In this document: one piece after another, positions 11,069 through 22,300 of the stretch | Layout: each line of letters opens with the position of its first letter | How positions within the stretch are numbered: the first letter of the stretch is position 1 | DNA from: Pelargonium nanum | Taxonomy: Eukaryota; Streptophyta; Magnoliopsida; Geraniales; Geraniaceae | Direction: 5' to 3' | Assembly: GCA_036897485.1 (NCBI GenBank) | Contig: JAYMTF010000860.1 | Coordinates: 1-29,070, forward strand | DNA length: 29,070 nt | The notes under the pieces: generated by a model | Told to the model about the DNA's origin: nothing | Database searches by the model: none | Seen by the model: only the letters and a program-made list of their open reading frames with translations | Position numbers and translations under genes: made by a program

Positions 11069-11412
11069 TTTGATGTATTTGACCGTTGTTGGATTCACCG
11101 AGATACGTATATAAATGCATATGCATGAGACTAATTTATAATTCAAACTTGAATGCTTATTATATGTTTGCTAGTTATTAGTGTGGGTATATATATCATA
11201 TAACGTTTAAATTTTATGTTTTGTGATAATGCTAACTAATTGTAGATACTTGAAAGAGAACTGTATTTTGTAGCAAACGGGTGCGTATATGGGAGTTGTT
11301 ATTCCTGAAGTTAATATAGTACATAACGCGTTTGTTTTTACTCGGTTAATCAGGCACTACTGTGTTTTTGCTGTCTTGTTCACATGTTTGAGAATTTCTT
11401 AACAAATATTCT
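11069..11412. other. 3' flank of the serine-rich-like gene, nothing recognised
   Basis: AT-rich non-coding sequence, probably the 3' UTR and intergenic DNA. No clear AATAAA was noted. Confidence 0.35.
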
Positions 11413-11599
11413 ATGTCTAGGTATATATTTTTTTTCAAGATTTCAGGACACCAAAGATTTGCACTTGCAAGCCTTGGGGTAACTTGTCTTGGAATGAAAT
11501 TTTTGAAAACAAAATCGAGTAACTATGGTAGTCTCACGGACATGTTTGTGGATACAATCAAATTTCTCGGCCGAGGAGGCAACATTTCCCCAATATTTT

Positions 11600-12172
11600 T
11601 GCAAATTGGATTCTCTATCCCTCTTGAACTTGGTTCACAACAAATAGCGATACAAACCAGATCTCCAAGACCATAAACCCGAGAGTGGTCATTTTCATGC
11701 CCGCTACCAGAACTTCATATTTAGGTTGGTTGTTTGCCACCCGAAATGCTTGAACGAATTTTTGGGTTCATACAAAATTTTGCTTACTTCTTCAAGATTT
11801 GGAAGAACGGGAGGCCAATTTCAGCTTCCCGGGAGATGAAACGAGTAAGGGCGATGATGCGGCATGCATTGTGTTGCACATATTTGAGACATTTTAGCTC
11901 CCCGAGGGAAAGACTTGAACATTTTTTGGGTTGCTTTGTTTTCCCGTAATCTTACTATCACCCTTGGAAATTTTTCAGCACTCGCCTCAAATAAGCACTT
12001 GGCGGAGTAGAGTTTCGTGTTGATTCGCGTAAGGGTGGCAAAATATTCTTCAAGGTCGGATAGGTGAGATCCTTTCTTGGGTTTCTTGATGATCATGTCA
12101 TTGACGTTCACCTTGAATTTTCGCCTGAATTAGGAGGCGGAAACTTTGTTCACCATTCTTTGGTACGTAGCA
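11600..12172 (-). pseudogene. Ty3/gypsy retrotransposon relic: reverse transcriptase and RNase H fragments
   Basis: Minus-strand translation shows, in order, the end of a gypsy reverse transcriptase and an RNase H. ATYQRMVNKV (near 12172-12140) is followed by an internal stop. VNVNDMIIKKPKK (about 12110) is where intact elements have YVDD. SDLEEYFATLTRINTKLYSAKC then SAEKF come next, and LPFFQILKK sits near 11800. After frame changes, NNQPKYEVLVAGMK and LFVVNQVQ (about 11740-11640) match the RNase H NNEAEYEALxAG and QLVVNQV motifs. The catalytic Tyr and one Asp are replaced, and stops and frameshifts are present, so it cannot encode active enzyme. The relic may continue to about 11430. No LTRs were identified. 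Confidence 0.75.
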
Positions 12173-12179
12173 CCCGTAT

Positions 12180-13224
12180 TTTTTAAATTTAAGGAATAAT
12201 AATTATAACAGAAAATATAGTCTGTTGTTGTAAATACATTTTTCTCCTAGTCACCAAAATACATTTTAATTTGATAATATCCATATATGACATCTAAACA
12301 AATAATAACAAAAAAAAGAACAAAACATTATGAATCACGGTGAAATCTACAAGTTTATTAAGGTGGTAGAGAGAATTACATAAGCAATGAGAGTACGAGA
12401 CACCTCTCATCTTACATAATAAATTTTTCCTGCAAAAATTAAAAGACCCCAAATCACACAAATCCTCTCATCTTACACTGAAAATCTAAGTTTTATATGG
12501 TCTGTTCCAATCCGATCCCTTTCTGGTTAAACTCAAATTACTCTTTAATCTTATACGAAATTTGAATGATCACATCTACTCTTTGTTGACGTAATCACAA
12601 CCGCACTACCACGTTAAATTTTCAAATCATTTAATTAATATAAAAGATTAAAAAGTTACGGTCAATTTTACTTGATGGCTAAACTATGGAATAGACCGAA
12701 TTGAAGCTAAACATATACGAAAGAATCACTTTAAAAAAAAGAAAGAATTGAATTGGAACAATCTTGTTACTAGGATAATTATATTGAAACAAAAACCAAA
12801 TTAAGGACCAATTTGGATACTAAGAGAACCATTTTGAAACCATCTACTAAGCACTAAGAGGAATAAGTTGAAATAGAAACCTAAATAGGGTCCAATTTGA
12901 AACAAGATGAATACTTAAGGGCCATTTTGAAACATTTCCAAACAAAAATATGGGAGAAAATAAAACCTTATTTTGGGAAGAGGGAGCAAGTAGTTCAATG
13001 CAAACCAAACCAAGTCAAGCATAATGGCTATAATAGTTAACATTTTATGCACATACTATAGCAGTACTCTGTAATGGAAGTGAATAATAGATTGTCAAGT
13101 TAAACCACAAGGCATCTGCTCTGTATCTAAGACTTATGCAGTGACAGAAAAGAAAGAATAGAGCCCAAAAATTAACATCCAGGATGTGTACAAAGTCTAA
13201 AAATATACCTATCTCAAACCCCAC
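12180..13224. other. Intergenic or 3' flank of the Rf2-like gene
   Basis: No coding sequence is supported. The part next to 13224 should contain the 3' UTR of the minus-strand Rf2-like gene. Phrases such as CCAATTTGGA and CCATTTTGAAAC recur at about 12810-12930, suggesting a decayed repeat. Confidence 0.35.
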
Positions 13225-16200
13225 TCAATTCCTCCTATCACGTTTACTATCCTTATCTAGCTCCTTTAAGAAGCCTAGAAAAGCGAGAATACCAAACAAG
13301 AAAAATCCGCCTGAAAAGTTCTCTCCACCACCACCTCCGCCGCCGCCGCCGCCATCGTCACGGGGTGGGAACCCACCGCCACCATCAGCAAGTTGTGGTC
13401 CCTTTTCCTTACCTGGAATACAATTTATTATTGAAAGCATTAATAGCTCATTTCCACACTAAGAAATTTTTCAGAAAATAATATGCTTGAGCGTGAAAAT
13501 ACACACAATTGTAAGATTTAGCAAACAGAACATTCAAATTTTGCTTCGTTGTTTAGCGCATCAGCATCAACAGATTAGAGCTTCAAACTTTGGAATAAGA
13601 AAAGAGAAAGAGACAGCATGATACAATGGATCCCATCCAGCGAAGCTATTCCATGACAAATATTTCACACAATGAGCCACAACCATATTTCAAAGGACCA
13701 GAACAACAAAGAAAGTACAAAGTGCTTGATCTGTCACAGAAAGAATGTAAGTCCCAGCTGGGGCTATTTCATTTTGATCCCAAATACAACTATATGCCAA
13801 AACAATATGGTAATTGCTACTAACCTATAATATGAGAAAATGAACAATGACATAATGCATGATACAAGCGTACAGAAGTGATCTTTAGCTGGCATCGGTC
13901 TTTAGCCTAATGGGGATAACAACGCTTTTAACAAAAATACACACACAAAATCTGAACAGAGGGAAGAGCATTAACCTGGAATATGCGTTATAGTGGGTGA
14001 TTTCTGTGTCACAGTTTGGGTCTGCTCAGCAGAGAACTGCAAAGAAGAAGACAGGATTCACAATAAACTGTTAATGCAGCTGTCATTTGCGAGTAACTGA
14101 CAAAAACAACATAAATGGAATACTATATTGTACATATTTTCCAGTTCAAGTAGAGGTTCTGTGGCCTATTATTGCATAACTAAACTGCCAGACAATGAAC
14201 TTTTTTGCAGCTGTCATCTGAAAGTAACTGACAAAAACATAAAGGGAAAATTATACGGTAGATGTTTCCCAGCTCAAACAGAGTTTCTGGGCCTATTACT
14301 GCATGACCAACTGCCAGAAAGATATGCAATAGCATAAATGCACCAGCTACATAGCTAATCTACCAATTGATAAACACGGAGGGGTAATCAATATTCAGTA
14401 GTTCTAGACTACTACTTGTTTTGCAAGCTGGAGTTCACACGTTTAACGTGCACTGTGTGGCAGTACACACTGAACATTGGAAAGCTCTCCAAACAAAGGT
14501 CTATATGAGGCAAAAAGATTGCCTGATGTAAGCTCAATTTTTTAACTGATCTGTCTCACAGAAAGAACGATCGGGGTATAGGAATGAAAAGAAGCTCAAA
14601 GTGACTTGCTTTGATAAACTTGTTATCAAATTCCATTACGGGTAATATATAGTCTAGGCATCTGAAGGAAAAAAAAAATCAACTGAGTAAACTATATCAC
14701 AGTTCAATGAACTAAGGATACATGTGACAACAAGACCACCAACTTCTAAGCCATATGATGTGTGTCAAATGTGTCTTATTATTTGTACATTTATCCCTCA
14801 ATTTTCTTCTGAGCTCATACTTTCATGTGTTATTTTATATTACTTCTCTTGCTTTATTAGATATTATGTCTTTTTAGTATTTTATGTGTGTGGGGCCCCG
14901 ATTAAGGACGATTGGTACTAAAAGGAGTTAAAGTACAAGTTGAATCTAAGGAAAAGAATCCAAAAAAGAGTGTCCATAGGGAAGACATGGTCGTGTAGAC
15001 AGAAGAAACACTTCCATTTGTCAACACCACACGGCCATGTGCACAGGGCAGAATGTTTTCATCCCCGTGTACGCAGATCAGCACGGTCATGTGTTCCCAA
15101 GTAGAGAAAGACACACCCATGTGTCGCTGGCAAATCTAACCTCATTTTCCCTTTCAAATTGTATTTTCAGCCATTGGTATAAATAATCACCATTAGTCCA
15201 TTACTTGGGCTACATTAGGGGATCCTTGTTTTTTATTTTTTCATGCGCATAGTTTTGGGGTTCTAGCTTAGGTAGTTTACTGCAGAAGATTGTTAGAGGG
15301 ATTAAAGGTAAGAATTGCCAACTCTTGGTTCATTCAATCAGCAGCATTGCATTCTCTCCTCATATTCATTATTGACGATTGTTTCTTCATTTATTTCAAT
15401 GGTTGTGTTATTATATAAGGGTAGCTAATTCCTATTCTAGGGATTAGGGTTTGTTTGAATGCATGTATATAAGATTGAATTTTATTGACAGATTTAATGT
15501 TATGTGTTGCTTTATACAGCATTCGAACTTAGTGCTTGCTAGGGCTTGATTGAATTTGACTTCAGCGTTTAGTGTGAAGGATCAAGAAGTGAATTATGAT
15601 TCCTAGACATGAGATTTGTGGGACTAATTATTAGTTTTCCCAGCCTGATTAATTTTCATGCTTAAGTGGTGGTCACGGGAGTGACGTTGGAAGGGTAGGA
15701 TATGCACTGTGGGCAAAGCAGGTCGGTCGAGAGAATGCATACAGTGGAGAATTTGTCCTTAACCAACCATAAGAAAACATAACATCATCGGAGTTCATTT
15801 CCATTATTCTTTACACTCATAGAATACCACATACATTTAGTTTTCATTTTACAATCCAAATTTTTTGATAAGTTAACTGGCCAGACAATAGGATAGAGCC
15901 TAGCCTGGTAAATTGATAAACATTCCTTGTGGATAAGACATACACTCAATACTACATAACTTGTGTGACTCGTGTTGTTGCAGTACACATTCAATACCAT
16001 ATCTCAAACAAAGTTGGGGTTAACTCACGAGTCTTTTATCAAAATACTTCAGTGTTTTCCACTCATACACTCCATCTCCACTCCATCTTATCTAATGCAA
16101 TCTCCTTCATGAGTCATGCTTAATAATCATGTCTTTATTTTTCTTGTATTCATACCTATCCCTAATCCTTTTAGTTTCTCCTAATTAAGATGGTTTTCCT

Positions 16201-17629
16201 TGTCTTATCTTCAATTGAATCTATTCCAACTTTTTTCTCAAATAGGTCCAGTCCTAACCTTATCCTTCCCAGTGCTAACACAAAATCACCTAGGCAAACT
16301 CATGACAATCAGCCCATCTTATGGTATTGGTGTCTTTAAGGAGCCTAACATTCAAGTCATAAAACAGAACTAGCCATATGATTGAAGTAACAAGACAAAC
16401 TCAGAGTCAGAGTACACTTACACAAATAATGGAAGCAGATAACATCCGTGTAAAATGTGTGATTGGTTTTCTTCTATCAGCAAACAACGACGAATCACCG
16501 AGCCCTTCCTTACATTGTACTCTTCTTCCATCAAAAGGGGCGTATTGCTTGGAAACTCTCGATGGATGTGAACAAGTAAATTTGCCCAGACCTTTAGCAT
16601 TCACTGCATGCAGTGGAAAGAATAATAGATGTAGATAAGTTAACATTTAAAATCCAGATCATCCCTTTCAATCATATAGATTAATCTTCATGGAAAAGTT
16701 CTATATTTTCTTTCCATTCAATATTTGATCTAATGAGAAAATTATTAGTGCCCCTTAAAAAAAATACCAAGAGCAACCGTGGTGTCGAATAAATAAACAC
16801 ACCGAATATTCAGAAAATGGGCATATATGGAGCAAACAATCAAGAAGTCTAAAGTAATCTTCTAATGAACAATAAAAAAGGTCATAGACCCATTATGCAA
16901 AGATGTGGTGAAAGGACAACTATGTCCTGGCTTATCTCAAAACCATATCAACCCTACCAACTACCAAGTAGCAATTTCTTAATGTTCACAGTTCAATAAT
17001 TCATAGTCTACCCCGAGTAACTTCACCAAGATGCTAAATGCGTCCACTCAACTTTTTAGACCAAACTTTACAAACAGGCTAGATACCTACATTTGAAAAA
17101 AGAACAAACAATACAAAACAGAATATAAAATCAATGCCAGCTTCTCAAGTCATCAACACCTTAATTTTCCCACAAGATGAAATGCTCCCTTCGAACCAAG
17201 TAAGATTGTATGTTTGATAACATCTACTACTATAATGGAAAATATACAAGAAACAGAACACATAATTTCCGTAGCACCCATACGATACTAACCCAAACCT
17301 ACTAGTAATTTCCATAAATCCCAAAACCCCAACAAGTTGCTCACTAATAGACCCTAGAAACATTACCAACAGGTCAAATGGAGCCTTCACAAACTGCATG
17401 CGGAAATTGTCATCCAGATTAGACTAATAGCAATGCAAACCAAAATTGGCAACAAAAAATAAAGGACAAAGTCGATTCCAGGCTCCAAAAGTCACCAATG
17501 CAACAAACAACATAGAAATATTACAACAAGAAAGCACCAGCAAAACCAAATCATTAAATTAGAAACAAAAGCCATACCTGGCGCTAATAAAGGCAACAAG
17601 GCAATGGAATTTGCAGAGATTGTCGCCAT
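13225..17629 (-). CDS. RF2: Rf2-type glycine-rich organelle protein (fertility restorer RF2 family)
   Basis: Four coding exons on the minus strand, 17578-17629, 16422-16603, 13976-14036 and 13225-13412, have consistent splice phases and give 160 residues. The protein starts MATISANSIALLP, typical of an organelle transit peptide. It contains a Gly/Asp-rich part with ten consecutive glycines (about residues 119-128). It ends in a hydrophobic segment GGFFLFGILAFLGFLKEL (133-150) and a basic tail (KRDRRN). That C-terminal pattern matches the family of rice Rf2, a mitochondrial glycine-rich protein that restores fertility in Lead Rice-type cytoplasmic male sterility. Restoring activity is known for particular rice alleles only, so the function here is probably a general, poorly known organelle role. 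The second intron is long (14037-16421) and filled with repeats. Alternative: an unrelated glycine-rich membrane protein of plastids. Confidence 0.75.
14076..14325. repeat. Tandem duplication, period 131 bp
   Basis: Two diverged direct copies, beginning GCAGCTGTCAT at 14076 and again at 14207, share GTAACTGACAAAAACA, then CAG(T/C)TCAA, then GGCCTATTA(T/C)TGCAT and AACTGCCAGA. They lie in intron 2 of the Rf2-like gene, just upstream (in gene orientation) of the exon 3 acceptor. The level of divergence suggests an old duplication. Confidence 0.7.
14720..15780. mobile_element. Probable LTR-retrotransposon debris in Rf2-like intron 2
   Basis: The section at about 14985-15125 contains several words of the type CACGGCCATGTG, CACGGTCATGTG and ATGGTCGTGTAG. 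Such CACGGYCRTGTG words are characteristic of untranslated and gag regions of some plant gypsy elements. The following sequence to about 15780 is unique-looking, non-coding and higher in GC than the surrounding intron. No LTR pair or protein domain was found, so boundaries are approximate. Confidence 0.4.
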
Positions 17630-17643
17630 CTCCACGAACACCA

Positions 17644-17935
17644 ACTGAAAATCAAGGAATTTCAGTCTCAAAACCTCAATTTGGATGACGAATGCGCGAT
17701 GCCCGAGAAGAAATTACCCTAAAACAACATCAAAATCCAAAATTTCAACCCAACCCAATAAAGTAAAGTAAGAAAATTTCTGATTCTTTCCAGTGACATA
17801 TCGCAGAAAAGATAATGTTTTTTTTGGGTTCATTTTCTAGGGAACCAAACGGAAAAAAGAGAGTACCTTGGCGTAGAACGTTCGCTGGACGGAAATGGGA
17901 TGGAGAGAGGGTTTGGTGTTGAACATCAACTTGAG
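17644..17935 (-). other. 5' UTR and leader intron of the Rf2-like gene
   Basis: The start codon at 17627-17629 is preceded by an acceptor (TGATTTTCAG, exon from 17644), and a donor GCCAAG|GTACTC lies at the end of an upstream exon at 17867. This predicts a leader intron at 17645-17866. The transcription start is not visible but should lie near 17900-17950. Confidence 0.55.
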
Positions 17936-18464
17936 AAGATTAGAGTTTTTGAGATTAAATAAGTGGGGTTTTTATTTTTATTTCTATTTTATTTGTTTTT
18001 GACGGACTCTGCAATTGGTAAGGCAGCGAAGGTGACGACCGTGCCACGACGTCGTTTGCTTCCCAGATAAAGATAAAACGGAAGGTGCTAGAAGAAGCCT
18101 TACGACCTAAATGAAGCAATTTATGAAAAGTAAATGACACAATTTAGTTCATGAACTTTCTTATATTTTTACTCAATTATTTTGCCGATATATTGGTCCA
18201 ATTGTATTATACAATTTACTTGACCAACACAAAATTCGTAAGCAAAATAAGGGAATAATAATTATTATTTAATATATTTTAAATTTCACATCAGACCACT
18301 TAATAGATAAACTAATTGAGACTAACGGTAAAGATCATTTTGGGTCCATATTGAAAAGTTCAATGACTATTTTAAATTTTTTTAAAAAAATTTAGGGGCC
18401 AATTTGAGTATTCTACCAATATTGAAATGTCTAAATTTGTTCATAAGTGTACATTTTTATATGG
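17936..18464. other. Promoter side of the Rf2-like gene and intergenic DNA
   Basis: No coding sequence is supported. The nearest bases should hold the Rf2-like promoter. The remainder is AT-rich and unremarkable. Confidence 0.35.
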
Positions 18465-18905
18465 GTTAAATAATTTTGTCTCCCGTGTTCTGACACATGT
18501 TTTTTAGTTTAGTCCCTAATTAGAGTATTGCATGATTTTAGCTCACGTCCTTAGTTTTTTTTAGTTTTAACCCATTGTAGTATATCAAGGTTAGACACGC
18601 CAGTACTCATAGCCACGTCAGCATGCTAGTTGTGCAAATTTGCATCATTCACGCGCTAAACGACATCTTTTTTTACTATTGAAGATGCAAAAAAATTGAA
18701 ATAATGTGTTTTGTATGCATAGCTAGGCAGTTGACGTTACATGTTCACATGACAAATTTTCACAGTTGTCAATCGTCATGCTAACGTGAGCTAACCTTGA
18801 CCTACTACAACAAATTAAAAAAAAAACACACAAGTATAGAAGATAAAATTAGGAGTTAAACTCAAAACTTGCGTAAGTGCGAAAATGACAAAACCATTTT
18901 ATACT
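18465..18905. mobile_element. Foldback or MULE-like MITE with long inverted arms
   Basis: The left arm starts ATGGGTTAAATAATTTTGTC near 18460. The reverse complement of the right arm, read from about 18905, gives AAAATGGTTTTGTC, then GAGTTTAACTCCTAATT aligned with AGTTTAGTCCCTAATT on the left. Further in, TTGTAGTATATCAAGGTTAG (18577-18596) aligns with TTGTAGTAGGTCAAGGTTAG on the other strand, and similarity continues into CACGTCAGCATG versus CACGTTAGCATG. The arms are therefore roughly 180-200 bp each, around a small centre. It encodes no protein. Target-site duplication is unclear. Confidence 0.6.
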
Positions 18906-19373
18906 TGTAATAGTCTTAAATATTGTGCAAAATTATTTTACAAAAATTGATGTGACATCAATTCTCAGACAAATGAAATTTTTACATCTATAACGTACTT
19001 GGGGCTAGAAGTTTACTAAAAACAAGTGATAATTGTTAATTTGTCACAAATTTTTCACACCCCTTGTATAATAGACAAAAATGTACAACTTTTCTATTTT
19101 CTCTAAAATAGTAGTTTTAATTTGCTAAATATAGAACTTTTTATGATATTGCAATAGAAAACGACTAACAGGCGTCAGCAATTAATCAAAAAGTAATACC
19201 AATCTAGCGAAGCTGCCTAAAGCAGAACTTTTCTCATTAAAAGAACTAAAAACATGTATATGTGAAATATTGCTGTTGCACATAAAATCAGTCTCGTAGC
19301 AAAATTATACAAAATCTACTGCTAAATAAATTGCAACCCAACATGAAGTTAGCTACAAGTCTCAAGATTCAAC
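18906..19373. other. 3' flank of the FNBP4-like gene
   Basis: Non-coding AT-rich DNA. The part next to 19373 should be the 3' UTR of the minus-strand FNBP4-like gene. A perfect inverted repeat ATTGATGT-G-ACATCAAT lies at 18946-18962. Confidence 0.4.
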
Positions 19374-22300
19374 TCATTTTGCGGGTCTCGTCCAAGTAGT
19401 CTCCGAGGTCACAGTATTTCCGTAATATACTAGCTTTGAAGATTCATCCCAATAAGCCTACAAATGCACCAAAACTAAATTAGATTTGGGTATTCAAAAA
19501 AGAAAAGAAGAGAAATATAATATACGAGGCTCCAAAGTTATCGGTGGTTTCCAGCTTAAGAAGTTTATCCTCAACTTAACTTCCAAACCCGGGTTCAAGT
19601 TTATGAAAGCTAAGAACTGAATTTCCGTCTCTCTATGCCCACACTATGGGTTGGACAGTTCAGGGTTCTAATGTTTGATCTATTTCGAAATTTCCATTCC
19701 AATGTACGATCAATATGCTATGTATAGTAAAGGAGCTAAATATACCTGCCACCCAGTTGGTAGATTCTTTGACAGTTCTATTAAATCAGGTGGCACACTT
19801 CGATCAGTAGCTGCCTCTGGCGAAGTCTCTACAGCTTCACTAGCTTTCTGAGCTCTCCTACGCTTCACGCGCTCGCGCCTACATGAAATTGAAATAAGGC
19901 AAATCATGTAAGTCAAAAGGAAAAGGTATGAAGACTTTGACAGGTGCATTCGTTTAGCAGGTCCCAATACCACAGTAAATGAAAGTGAGAATCAATATGA
20001 AAAGCGAAAAAAAAAATCCATAAAAAAATCCGTCGATTTCAAGTGCTCCTCATTCAGATTGATATTTTCATGAAAGCTAATGATATAATTACTTCTCAAC
20101 CAAACAAAAAGGATTCATATAACAATCCCTCTGCAGACAGATTAAAGGATTTCAAATGCTGCTCATTCAAATTCAAATTCAAATTCAAATTTTCACAAAA
20201 GTTAATTTACTAGTTACTTTTCAGCAAACAATAATGGATAACCCCATTTAGTTAAAAGAGTTTAGATCAAACACATTGACAATAACAATCTTTACATTTC
20301 AACCAAATATCGTTGGTGGGTACCAAGACAACATTTAATATTTTTATTTAGTAGCTAAAACCAGCACCTAAAAAGCTGTGAAAGCTTGTGTATTTAAGTT
20401 GAAGATTCCCATACCAATCACCACCTAAAGGCTGAAAATTAGCATTATCTCTGGCCTCTCCACTCGCAATTTGCTTTGCTCGCCATTCCTGCAACGTAAC
20501 AAACATTATCACCAACTCAGTCAAAAAAAAAAAGAAAAAAGAAAACTAGAAAAGAAACAGAAGTGCAATGAAATTTCTTTGCATACTTCTATTTCCCGTT
20601 GTCGCTTCTTCTCTAATATCTCATAAGCACTTTCAGGTTCCTCCTCTTCATCATTGTTCATCTCCTCTTTGGCTGCTTTCCACTGATAACATGCAAAATT
20701 AGCATTAAATTGTATGGCTACGCACTAGTGCTCCTAATGAACAAGCAAATCCATAACAAATAATAATACATCGGAAGCAATTAGTACCTTATCCACCAAA
20801 CTGGAGACTTTCTTATTTGACCTCAATGAGGGAGCTGCTGCTGTCCGCTTTTTAGCACGCAAAACTGAAAATGAAAACTGAGTCAGACAGCCTCACAAAT
20901 TGATTGAATCAAAAGTGTCCAGACATATGGCTAAATTGTACAAATTTAAAAAAGATGCATCTCTTCTAATTTAGTTTATGTTTCAACATTCATGTGAAAG
21001 TGGAAAGAGAAACTGGATAACAGTTTCAGTCGTCCAACATGAATTTGAAAGGTAAGATAACATCCAAATAGATAAATACTTTAAGCACAAGGCCACTGAT
21101 ATTATAACTAAGAGTTTGTTTAAGCATCACTTGGAAATTTACAAAAGGACCGGACCATACCATAATTTAATCATCCTTATTCCTTAAGGCTATACAACTA
21201 ATAAGTCCTAAACCAGAAATTATAACATCTAAACTACGTGTGATGTCTTAACATGAATTCTAACAAATCATTGGAGGAAAAATTAGTAACACGATGATAT
21301 TCCAATTTAACAGCAGCAACTGTCATTTAAATACCATATTCCCTTGTAAAAGTTGAAACTTCCTAAGCAATATTTCATGGGCTCTGAAATACTATTTAGT
21401 CTCACGAGTCAATGTACAAGTAACAGATTGGAGGATGATCAATGGCTCTGGACAATGTATGGAGGGCGGAATAAAAACAAAGGAGAAGAAAAATTGGCAT
21501 ATGCTTTATGTAGCACTCCCATCAGGCGGAACAACATCAATCATAGATATGTTGAATTCTTAATAATCTTAAATCCATAACCCAGTCCTGGAAATAGTAT
21601 TCTAGCACCAGCAACCCTATCCATTCTTATACCATAAAGAGACTTACATCCCTTCTACAAAACATAACCAAGGTGTTTGCAGACTACCTTTAGACTTGGA
21701 TGCCTTAGGTGGGGCAGCAGCTGCTGCCGCAGCAGCAATACTCTCTTTTGCTGAAACAGTTGCCAATCCTTGGATGGTAGCTGTAGAAGGAGCCTCTGGT
21801 GATGATATTTGAGCATCAACCCCAGCAGCAGAACCATCGACATTCACATTTGGCCCAGCCTGAGCAGCAGTATATCCAAATTGATCAGAGGCAAGGGTGC
21901 CATAGCTCATAGCACCAGATCCTGTATGGAACTGGGACGATTCTATACTACTAACTACAGGCACAGGAGGTACAGTTCCACCCTGAAGGCCATAATATGC
22001 TATGGGATCAACAGGGTTAACTATAATTGGAGCAGTTTCAGCATATGTGCTAGGAACAGATTCATAATAAAGCGGAGCATGAGGTGTAGGGACTTGATTT
22101 CCTTCAGCATGTACATAGAGATTATTATTTGAGACTTCAGTAACCATATGTCCATAATATTCAAAACTCGAGGTCGGGTAGGATAAATTGTAAAGTTCTG
22201 CATATGAAAGAGGTTGCCTTGTCTCCGTGTAAGATGGGGGTGCAGGGTATGAGGGTTCTGGTGGTTCATCAGGTGGGGGTGGCGGAATTTGCTCATTATC

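Noticed and set aside
10878..11126. Minus-strand and alternate plus-strand frames over the serine-rich-like gene
   Set aside because: They are shadows of the GC-richer real exon at 10715-11068, which carries the family motif.
13184..13462. Plus-strand frame with a poly-proline run
   Set aside because: It is the antisense of the glycine tract of the Rf2-like gene; the minus-strand exon has supporting splice sites and a family match.
17145..17399. 84-codon minus-strand frame
   Set aside because: It lies wholly in intron 1 of the Rf2-like gene and has no recognisable motif.
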